Assembly: GCA_963605405.1 (NCBI GenBank)
Contig: CAVCUP010000038.1
Location: forward strand, 1 to 14,717
DNA: 14,717 bases
Origin: Paratractidigestivibacter sp963605405
GTDB taxonomy: Bacteria; Actinomycetota; Coriobacteriia; Coriobacteriales; Atopobiaceae
Direction: 5' to 3'
Both the position numbers and the translations under genes were made by a program. The notes under the pieces were generated by a model, which saw only the letters and a program-made list of their open reading frames with translations, did no database searches and was not told the origin of the DNA. This document shows, piece after piece, positions 1 to 5,815 of this stretch. Position 1 is the stretch's first letter. Each line of letters starts with the position of its first letter.

Positions 1-218
1 CCCGTCGCCGGGGCGTGTCCAGGGCCGGGCACGGTCTCCACAGGGTCTACACATCCACCGCTCTCGAGACGCCGAGCGACACCTGACACAGCAGGGCGCT
101 TCCACCCCCAGCCCAAGAGCTGTTCCTCCGGCGTAATACGCTCTATGCCGCAAATACGACCGATGAGTACACATTACAAACGGGCCCACGAACGGCGGCT
201 CTTCCCCTTCGGTGGTTT

Positions 219-242
219 CTTGTACAGGTGAGGATGTACAAG
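219..242. promoter_or_regulatory. Operator-like perfect inverted repeat CTTGTACA-N8-TGTACAAG
   Basis: Two 8-base arms (219-226 and 235-242) are exact reverse complements around an 8-base spacer, so each arm carries a TGTACA core. More TGTAC half-sites lie nearby: GTACA at 167-171, and TGTACG at 285-290 and again at 299-304. A perfect dyad with further half-sites is typical of a dimeric regulator's binding site. The regulator and the target gene are unknown. The nearest gene reading away from it would lie beyond the left edge. Confidence 0.4.
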
Positions 243-500
243 ATTCGAAATTTCGGGCGGCCAGGAGGCGCGTTCGAGCTGTCCTGTACGTCTCGATATG
301 TACGCAACGACGGAATTTAAGCCCAAGACTGTATTCGTCCTGCCATTCGCCCTAAGCCCGAGCTCTGCGCCTCTCCGCAGAGCCAGAATCAATGCAAGTC
401 GATATTCCTGCTCAAAATTGACCCGATAGTCCGTCGTCCCAAAGTGGCATCAGCGCACCTGCTCCCGAACCGTCCTTGCACAGCGAATCGCGACAAATAG

Positions 501-533
501 AAGCGCGCCGAACCCTCCAGGCCCGACGCGCTT
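501..533 (-). terminator. Hairpin, probable terminator downstream of the DUF5684 gene
   Basis: A 14-bp stem (501-514 with 520-533, including three G-T wobbles) closes a 5-base loop. It starts about 60 bases after the stop of the DUF5684-type gene, reading on the minus strand. The following minus-strand bases (CTATTTG) give only a short T-rich stretch, so it is a weak intrinsic terminator at best. It could also be a bidirectional structure. Confidence 0.45.
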
Positions 534-594
534 TAACGTTCGCTTCTCTATAACTGCCGGCAGGTAACTTCGCCGCCCCCACCAAATAAGCCCG

Positions 595-1077
595 TTACTC
601 CCCGAGGGACTCGTCCGGCATCGCTGAGCCGAGGCCGAGAATCGCGTAGAAAATAGCTGGCAGGAGCACGAGACCGACGGTGAAGCCCTTGCCCTTCCCG
701 AAGCGGCGCGCCACCTTATACGCAACCAGAATGGTGATCACAAAGAGCGCAAGCCCGCAGAGGCCGGCAATGCCCTGGACCGCCTCGATATTCGTGACCT
801 GCGAGAAAATAGAGATAGCGCTCAGGGCGGTGAGCGCGATGCAGAGGGCCTTCTCACAGCCGGCGTTGATCGAGAGCTCCCACTCGCCGTACACCGGGAT
901 GAGCTGCGACCAACCGTGTCCGCCAAGTTTCTTCACGGTCTTCCAGCGTCCGACGATGAGAAAGACGACGATTGCCACCACGATGACCAGGGCAATGAGC
1001 AGCGCGGGAAGCGTCGCCGGGTCGTTGGCCACCTGGTCGGCGAGTTTGTTCATGTCGAGACTGGCATTGAGGTTCAT
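595..1077 (-). CDS. Small multi-pass membrane protein, DUF5684 type
   Basis: The 160-residue protein has four likely membrane helices (about 24-43, 77-93, 103-120 and 133-150). Between helices 1 and 2 it has the loop motif WSQLIPVYGEWEL (56-68). This GW..LIP.Y...L signature followed by a hydrophobic hairpin and a basic ARRFGKGKGFTVG stretch (123-135) is typical of DUF5684-type proteins, some of which are annotated as signal-peptidase I-like. No catalytic residues are visible, so the function is unknown. The ATG at 1075-1077 was chosen because GAAAGGGG lies about 7 bases upstream. The frame could be extended to 1206, but that overlaps the next gene and has no ribosome-binding site. It has its own candidate promoter and appears transcribed separately from the alarmone genes upstream. 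Confidence 0.85.
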   Translation of the reverse strand: MNLNASLDMNKLADQVANDPATLPALLIALVIVVAIVVFLIVGRWKTVKKLGGHGWSQLIPVYGEWELSINAGCEKALCIALTALSAISIFSQVTNIEAVQGIAGLCGLALFVITILVAYKVARRFGKGKGFTVGLVLLPAIFYAILGLGSAMPDESLGE

Positions 1078-1098
1078 TGCTGGCCCCTTTCTTCGGAC

Positions 1099-1127
1099 CT
1101 TATAGAGACGTGTGCCCGCAATCAGAA
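1099..1127 (-). promoter_or_regulatory. Candidate promoter of the DUF5684-type gene
   Basis: Reading on the minus strand, TTCTGA (1122-1127) and TATAAG (1099-1104) are separated by exactly 17 bases. The -10 ends about 20 bases before the start codon. The -35 match is poor (3 of 6), so the call rests mainly on the -10 element and the spacing. Confidence 0.35.
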
Positions 1128-1177
1128 CGGCGCAGGGACTTCGTGAGCCGCGCGGCACATGCCGACCGCCCGGAAGC

Positions 1178-1735
1178 CTACTCGGCCTTAACAGCACCCC
1201 ACTCATCGATATTACCGTATTCCAAGGGCAGCTCGTAGAGGTGCTGGTCCATGGTCGCAGCGAGGTCTCGGAGCGCCTTGGGTATCTCGGGGGACATATC
1301 CATATACCAGTCGAGCGTCTCGAGCACGTAACGGCGCTTAAAATCCTCGGGCGCGAGGACGGCGCAGCGCAGGTTGTGCAGGCGATCGGCGGCCTTGACC
1401 ACGCGGGCGACCTCGTTGGCTTTGATGCCTGCCACGTACTCGGACATTTCGTAGCCGTGTACCTTTGTGAGGGCGCGGACGGCCTTAAGGACCACGGGGC
1501 CGCCGATCTCTAGGATTTCCTCCTCGGTGGCGTCGGTATCCTCAAGCAGGTCATGGAAGAAGGCGGCGATCACGTAGTCGCGCCCGCATCCCCAACGGTT
1601 GACGATATCGGCCACTGCGATTGGGTGCACGATGTAGGGCATGCCGCCCATGCGGACCTGACCGGCGTGTTTGCGGGTCGCGAACTCAATAGCGCGCACG
1701 TAATAGGGGCTGTCGACGGTCGGTTTGGTTGCCAA
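1178..1735 (-). CDS. Stand-alone HD-domain (p)ppGpp hydrolase (small alarmone hydrolase)
   Basis: The protein has 185 residues and consists of one RelA/SpoT-type HD hydrolase domain, the size range of Mesh1-like small alarmone hydrolases. All the metal-binding and catalytic positions known from the RelA/SpoT hydrolase domain can be seen: H37 in YIVHP, H61-D62 and E65-D66 in FFHDLLEDT, and D117 and N121 in AADRLHNLR. An early KHAGQVR segment (22-28) matches the conserved start of the fold. By family knowledge it removes the 3' pyrophosphate of (p)ppGpp with Mn2+; related enzymes remove pyrophosphate placed on tRNA by toxic synthetases. The start codon is TTG (1733-1735), 2 bases after the stop of the synthetase gene, with GAGTGAG upstream; no ATG lies before the conserved residues. 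This suggests translational coupling to the synthetase. It may serve as antitoxin to its neighbour. Confidence 0.88.
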   Translation of the reverse strand: MATKPTVDSPYYVRAIEFATRKHAGQVRMGGMPYIVHPIAVADIVNRWGCGRDYVIAAFFHDLLEDTDATEEEILEIGGPVVLKAVRALTKVHGYEMSEYVAGIKANEVARVVKAADRLHNLRCAVLAPEDFKRRYVLETLDWYMDMSPEIPKALRDLAATMDQHLYELPLEYGNIDEWGAVKAE

Positions 1736-1737
1736 AG

Positions 1738-2802
1738 TTACTCACTCAATTCTGCGTAGGTTCTCATCAAATACTTTGCACGGGCCTGGGCTCGGTCGGA
1801 GCTGCCGAGACTCAGGGTGAGGAACTCGGTGACGGCGTCCTCGGAAAGCCCGCGGCGGCAAAGCTCCGCATGGCAAAGGTAACGCAGGCCCGTAGAGGAC
1901 GAGAGGATGTCCAGGTCGGTCATCTCGAGCGCATGCGCAAGCAGCTTGCAGGCCATGTCCTCGTTGTGAGCAAGCAGCTCGGAGAGCCCGCCCACGGTGG
2001 TGATGCCGAGCCACTCGAGCTGACCCACGTAGGCGCTCGGGCTGCATTCCTCGATCTGAGCCCCGGAATCGGCGGCCATGCGGTCGAGAAGCGCGCGCAT
2101 CGGCTTGTTGTGGCGCACGTACTCGCCGAGAGAGACGTTATCGATGGCCACGTTCTCGGCAGTGCCGTCGATAATGGACTGGCGCACAGACTCGGTGTAG
2201 TCGCGCATCACGTTGCGGACGCGCACGAACTCGTCGTCCGCGAGCTCGAGAAGCGCGCTGATGCGAGCGTAGCCACGCTTGACCGCGCGGGGCACGCCGA
2301 ACTCGGACTTGTAGCCCGTGTCGTGCTCGATGTCGCTCCACACGTGCTGCAGGCAGGTACGCAGCTGAATCTCGAACTTGAGGTCGCAAAGCTCGGGACG
2401 ATACTCGTCGCTCGGCGGCATGTTCACGATGTAGTGAAGGCTCAGGTACCCGAAGGTCTCGGCATCGATCAGCTTGCGCTTGTCGCTCGACATCTCCTCG
2501 TCGACGACGAAGTTCTGCTCGATGAGCTTGCCCAGGCGGTCGACGTCGTCGGCGAAGTAGCAGACCACGCGTGCGCCGAGAATGTCGGTGAGCTGGCTGA
2601 AGCTGCTGTAGCGGCCCTCGTTACGCACGAGCTTGCCGGCGAGCGACTTCTCTTTCTTCACGCGGTGCTCGACCGCGAAGGTCCTCACGCCCGAGCCGCG
2701 CGCGATCTTTTCGAGCTTGCCCTGCACAATGGCGCCGAGCTCGACGAAGTTCTCCCTGTTCTTACGGTATTCCTCGATGATGAGGCGGTTCTTAAGGTCC
2801 AT
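1738..2802 (-). CDS. Stand-alone RelA/SpoT-fold nucleotide pyrophosphokinase (small alarmone synthetase or toxSAS)
   Basis: The protein has 354 residues. The synthetase domain (about 20-205) carries the full ATP-binding pattern R-x-K-x3-S-x3-K at R47/K49/S53/K57, the Mg2+ aspartate D73 in LTDILGAR, the YxSLH motif (Y119) and the glutamate E144 in FEIQLRT, followed by LQHVWSDIEHDTGYK (151-165). It therefore looks active. The QH.W..IEHD.GYK form is the one found in single-domain synthetases, including many toxSAS proteins, rather than in long RelA/Rel proteins. The C-terminal ~140 residues look helical and match nothing I recognise. There is no HD, TGS or ACT domain; hydrolysis is left to the next gene. 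By family knowledge it transfers pyrophosphate from ATP to GDP/GTP or, in some toxic members, makes other products or modifies the tRNA 3' end. The ATG at 2800-2802 has GGAAGGGG at good spacing; a TTG 15 bases upstream lacks one. It lies 47 bases after the sensor-phosphatase gene. Confidence 0.88.
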   Translation of the reverse strand: MDLKNRLIIEEYRKNRENFVELGAIVQGKLEKIARGSGVRTFAVEHRVKKEKSLAGKLVRNEGRYSSFSQLTDILGARVVCYFADDVDRLGKLIEQNFVVDEEMSSDKRKLIDAETFGYLSLHYIVNMPPSDEYRPELCDLKFEIQLRTCLQHVWSDIEHDTGYKSEFGVPRAVKRGYARISALLELADDEFVRVRNVMRDYTESVRQSIIDGTAENVAIDNVSLGEYVRHNKPMRALLDRMAADSGAQIEECSPSAYVGQLEWLGITTVGGLSELLAHNEDMACKLLAHALEMTDLDILSSSTGLRYLCHAELCRRGLSEDAVTEFLTLSLGSSDRAQARAKYLMRTYAELSE

Positions 2803-2849
2803 GTGTTCCCCTTCCAAAGAATCGTTCCCTCGGCAGGCCCGCGTTCGAC

Positions 2850-5300
2850 CTAATCGAGCGCGAAGACGAGCGTAAAGATATTGGTATCGTCCACGCGCCG
2901 GTACTCGAGCGAGCGCGCGAGCTTGCGCATCATATGGATGCCGAGACCGCCGATCGGGCGCTCCTCCACCGAGAGCGTGGTGTCGGGCTCTTCCTTGGCC
3001 GTCGGATCGAACGCCGCGCCGTCGTCGCAGAACTCGACGAGAAGGTCGTCGCCGCGGCGCAGCACCGAGGCCACGGCGCTCGAAGCGCCGCTGTAGCGGC
3101 AGATGTTGGAATACGCCTCGTCCACCGCGACCTGCGCGCGCATCGCCGTGCGCGCACCCACACCGAGACTGTGGAGCCTCTCTTCGAAGAACTCGCTCAC
3201 GAGCCCCACAGAACCCATCGTGGCATCGGTAACCACGCGCGTCTCGCCCACAAGGGCGCCCAGCCCGACCGCGAGCATCGTGATGTCGTCGGACTGCTCG
3301 GCCTCGCCCGAGAACTCACGCACGGATCCGAGAACGCCTTCGCATACCTCGCGGGGCGTACCTGCGGCCAGGTCGTTGAGCTTCTCCTCAAGGCGAGACT
3401 CGCCGTAGAGCGCCTCATCCACGTTCATCGCCTCCGTCACGCCGTCGGTGTACAAGAAAATTCCGCTGCCGGGCCCCAAGACGAGCTCGTGCCGTGCGTA
3501 CTTCGTGCCTTCAAGGCCCGCAAGCACGAGATTGGGGCGGTTCCCCCTCAGGTAGGACCACGTGCCGCCGCGGCGCACGAGCGGCGGGTTGTGGCCGGCG
3601 TTGGCATAGGTGAGCACGCCCGTCTCCAAATCGAGGCGCCCCAGCCACGCCGTCACGAACATACCAAGGTCGTTCGACTCGCAGAGCTGGTCGTTCGCCC
3701 GCGTGAGCGCGACGTCGACCTCCATGCCCGACCCCATGAGCGAGCGAATGAGCGCCTTTGCCTTCATCATGAGCAGCGCCGCAGGAACCCCCTTGCCTGA
3801 CACGTCCGCCACAAGAAAGACCAGTGTGCGCTTATCGGCGAGGAAGAAGTCGTAGAAGTCCCCGCCGACCTCGAAGGCCGCGTCCATCGAGGCGTAGATG
3901 TCGAAGTCCTTACGGTCCGGGTACGGAGGGAAGACGCTCGGCAGCGAACCGTGCTGGATCTGGCGCGCGAACTCGAGCTCGGCATGGTTGCGCATCTCGG
4001 CCTCGGTGATGTAGCCCTTGAGGACGGATACCGTGGCGTTGACATCGTCGGAAAGCGCGCAGAACTCCTGATGCGTCCGCACGTCGACCACCGTGTCCAG
4101 CTTGCCCTCCGCGATGGCGTCGAGGCCCTCGCCCACGCGCCGCAGGTTCTTGACCACGCGCAGGCGCATGAGCTGGAACAAGATGATGAAGAGCGCCATA
4201 TGGACGAGAATCTCCATGAAGATGCTCAAGTAGAGGTTCAGGTCGCAGAAGTAGTCGGCCTCTTCCTCGGGGATATAGGCGACGAACGACCGCCACCCGA
4301 TGGTGCGCGACATCACGTAGCAGGACTCGCCGAAGACCTCGAGGCGATAAAGGCGATTGGGCGTGAACCGGTCCGGCGCGTTCGGGATCACGGACTCGTC
4401 GTCGATGCGGCTGCCGAGCCCGTTGGCGGTGAGGACCTCCTTGCTGTCCGGGTCGAAGATGATGACGGCGCCCTCTCTTTGGATGCGCCAGACGGGGCTG
4501 TTGCCCACTAGGTCGCTCATGCCCCAGGCGTACACCTCGTCCACAAGGTCGTCAAGGTGTACACGGAGCAGCGTCTCCGCCTGGGTGAGCGCGAGCTTCC
4601 CCGAGACGCTGTAGGTAAAAAACGTCACACCGCAGAAGGTCACGAGCACGATCAAAAAGAGCCTGATGCCGAGGTCGTTAATCAGGTACGGCGGCCTCAC
4701 GGCGAGCCGCTCGTGGTTAATGACGCCGCGGCCGATGAGCGCGATGCCCGTAGAGGCGCCGGTGAGGCAAATCATGGGCCGCGAGCACTCTCGCACATAC
4801 TCGAACGCGACCTCAAGGGCATCCATGTTCGTGACGAGCACGAGCAGCATGTGCATGACGCCCGTGGTGACCCCGATCGCCATCGCGAAGCCCATCGCCG
4901 GGGGCTTGTCGTCGAACACGAGCCTGCGCAGACCCGCCGAGCCCAGGCCCGCGATGAGCGTGGCGAGAGAGCACGCCAGCCTCGTCGTCATGCCGCCGCC
5001 CCAATACACGCAGAGCCAGCGCTCGGCGGCGCCTATCACGCCCGCGATCACGCCGGCGGGGGCGCCGAAGCCAAGCGAAGCCACAACGGGCGCGGCGTCG
5101 CGCACGTTGACCACACCGCCGTCGACCACAGGCACCCCCGCCTCCGTGGCAAAGACAGCGACAAGCCCAAAGACAATGCCGTAGACGATCTGGCGCAGCC
5201 ACTCGGGCTTGCCCTTAAGGGGGCCGTTCTTTGCAAGAAGCGTGAGGAGGCCTGCCGCGACGCCGGGCAACAAGGCCTGTATGACGAGCAGCGGCGACAT
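2850..5300 (-). CDS. Membrane sensor with PP2C (SpoIIE) phosphatase fused to RsbW-type kinase domain
   Basis: The protein has 816 residues in four parts. (1) Residues about 1-195 hold several membrane helices resembling the 5TM LytS/YhcK receptor region. (2) Helices near 211-230 and 355-378 enclose a ~125-residue extracytoplasmic sensor segment, followed by a HAMP-like linker (about 379-432). (3) The SpoIIE/PP2C phosphatase domain (about 440-680) has its metal-binding aspartates in GGDFYD (479-484), VADVSGKG (497-504), LYTDGVTEA (616-624) and DDIT (671-674). (4) The C-terminal GHKL ATPase domain (about 690-816) has its N-box in VDEAYSNI (726-733), G1 in DDGAAFDP (759-766) and G2 in GGLGIHMM (784-791). 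Such domains kinase and dephosphorylate STAS proteins in partner-switching systems. M. tuberculosis Rv1364c is a precedent for phosphatase and kinase on one chain. The upstream STAS gene, 22 bases away, is the obvious substrate. No clear ribosome-binding site precedes the ATG, so coupling to the STAS gene is likely. The signal sensed is unknown. Confidence 0.9.
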   Translation of the reverse strand: MSPLLVIQALLPGVAAGLLTLLAKNGPLKGKPEWLRQIVYGIVFGLVAVFATEAGVPVVDGGVVNVRDAAPVVASLGFGAPAGVIAGVIGAAERWLCVYWGGGMTTRLACSLATLIAGLGSAGLRRLVFDDKPPAMGFAMAIGVTTGVMHMLLVLVTNMDALEVAFEYVRECSRPMICLTGASTGIALIGRGVINHERLAVRPPYLINDLGIRLFLIVLVTFCGVTFFTYSVSGKLALTQAETLLRVHLDDLVDEVYAWGMSDLVGNSPVWRIQREGAVIIFDPDSKEVLTANGLGSRIDDESVIPNAPDRFTPNRLYRLEVFGESCYVMSRTIGWRSFVAYIPEEEADYFCDLNLYLSIFMEILVHMALFIILFQLMRLRVVKNLRRVGEGLDAIAEGKLDTVVDVRTHQEFCALSDDVNATVSVLKGYITEAEMRNHAELEFARQIQHGSLPSVFPPYPDRKDFDIYASMDAAFEVGGDFYDFFLADKRTLVFLVADVSGKGVPAALLMMKAKALIRSLMGSGMEVDVALTRANDQLCESNDLGMFVTAWLGRLDLETGVLTYANAGHNPPLVRRGGTWSYLRGNRPNLVLAGLEGTKYARHELVLGPGSGIFLYTDGVTEAMNVDEALYGESRLEEKLNDLAAGTPREVCEGVLGSVREFSGEAEQSDDITMLAVGLGALVGETRVVTDATMGSVGLVSEFFEERLHSLGVGARTAMRAQVAVDEAYSNICRYSGASSAVASVLRRGDDLLVEFCDDGAAFDPTAKEEPDTTLSVEERPIGGLGIHMMRKLARSLEYRRVDDTNIFTLVFALD

Positions 5301-5322
5301 GACGGACCCGGTCTAAGAGGGC

Positions 5323-5625
5323 TTACTCGACGACGAGAAAGTCCATGAAGCCCGTGATGTCGAAGATCTCCATGACGGCGTCGCACACGTTGACGAGGCG
5401 CATGGAGCCCTGGGAGTTCATCGTCTTCTGGGCACGAAGGATGAGACGAAGGCCCGAGGAGGAGATGAACTCGAGGTCCTTGAGGTCGAACACGAGGTTC
5501 TTGGCCTGAGGCAGGACCTCGTCGAGGACCGCCTCGAGCTCGGGTGAGGTGGCGGTATCGAGACGCCCGCCGAGGTTGATGGTGACGTCGCCGCCGCCGA
5601 CGTTCTTCTGGATATCGAGTGCCAT
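5323..5625 (-). CDS. STAS-domain anti-anti-sigma-factor-like protein
   Basis: This 100-residue protein is a single STAS domain of typical SpoIIAA/RsbV size. The phosphorylation loop is LEFISSSGLR (51-60); by alignment with the DSSGL motif of SpoIIAA/RsbV the acceptor would be Ser57, just before the glycine, and the two preceding serines are extra candidates. Preceding strands (GGRLDTATSPEL, then NLVFDLKDLEF) fit the fold. The unphosphorylated form would bind a kinase or anti-sigma factor and release its partner; no sigma factor gene lies in this window, so the output is open. The ATG at 5623-5625 follows AAAGGGAA at good spacing. It is the first gene of the block that continues with the sensor phosphatase/kinase and the alarmone pair. 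Confidence 0.92.
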   Translation of the reverse strand: MALDIQKNVGGGDVTINLGGRLDTATSPELEAVLDEVLPQAKNLVFDLKDLEFISSSGLRLILRAQKTMNSQGSMRLVNVCDAVMEIFDITGFMDFLVVE

Positions 5626-5674
5626 GTGAGTTCCCTTTCTCTAGCAAGAAAAGCGTCCGTTCGCACGCTCCGCT

Positions 5675-5703
5675 ATTTTACGTTAGCGGCGCGCCCGGAT
5701 GAA
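5675..5703 (-). promoter_or_regulatory. Candidate promoter of the STAS/sensor/alarmone operon
   Basis: On the minus strand TTCATC (5698-5703) and TAAAAT (5675-5680) are 17 bases apart, and the -10 ends about 50 bases before the STAS start codon. The -10 matches consensus at 5 of 6 positions and the -35 at only 3. If correct, the block has its own transcription start, separate from the exporter operon. Confidence 0.38.
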
Positions 5704-5738
5704 GCACGAGGGCGAGTCCCCCGTCCCTGAACATAAGA

Positions 5739-5778
5739 GCGCCGCCGTCCGGAGGCCGCAAGGCACGGACGGCGGCGC
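5739..5778 (-). terminator. Strong GC hairpin between exporter and STAS operons
   Basis: A perfect 13-bp GC-rich stem (5739-5751 with 5766-5778) is capped by a 3-bp inner stem GCC/GGC closing GCAA on the plus strand (TTGC on the minus strand). It lies about 40 bases beyond the stop of the second ABC exporter gene. No T-run follows on either strand, so it is not a classic intrinsic terminator. It may be a processing or attenuation structure between the two co-directional operons. Confidence 0.45.
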
Positions 5779-5815
5779 GCCGTCGCCGGAGCAACCAAAA
5801 AAGGGCGCGCATAAG

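Larger units (their letters stand above)
1..594. other. Non-coding or decayed region, no convincing gene
   Basis: No reading frame here has a good ribosome-binding site together with a recognisable product. By eye the stretch from about 120 to 600 is less GC-rich than the rest of the window. Two minus-strand frames were weighed. One, of 72 codons (392 to 174), starts with TTG. A second opens at an ATG (172-174) overlapping the stop of the first as TAATG, and stays open to the left edge, but has no Shine-Dalgarno sequence. Neither product is recognised. Another TTG at 114-116 follows a GGAGGA and also stays open to the edge. A perfect 8-bp hairpin lies at 362-383 (GCTCTGCG/CGCAGAGC). The region could be the upstream region of a gene beyond the left edge, or a gene remnant. 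Confidence 0.5.

Noticed and set aside
10..60. DnaA-box-like CCACAG/CACATCCACC bases suggesting an origin
   Set aside because: No full TTATCCACA box and no dnaA or dnaN gene is present; the matches are too partial.
1729..2853. Plus-strand open frame opposite the synthetase gene
   Set aside because: It is an antisense shadow with a skewed Val/Ala/Leu/His composition; the synthetase motifs on the minus strand are decisive.
5678..5812. 44-codon minus-strand frame starting just after the second exporter stop, with AGGTG upstream
   Set aside because: It runs through the strong hairpin and ends in the likely STAS promoter; the product is arginine-rich with no leader-peptide features. A real peptide cannot be fully excluded.
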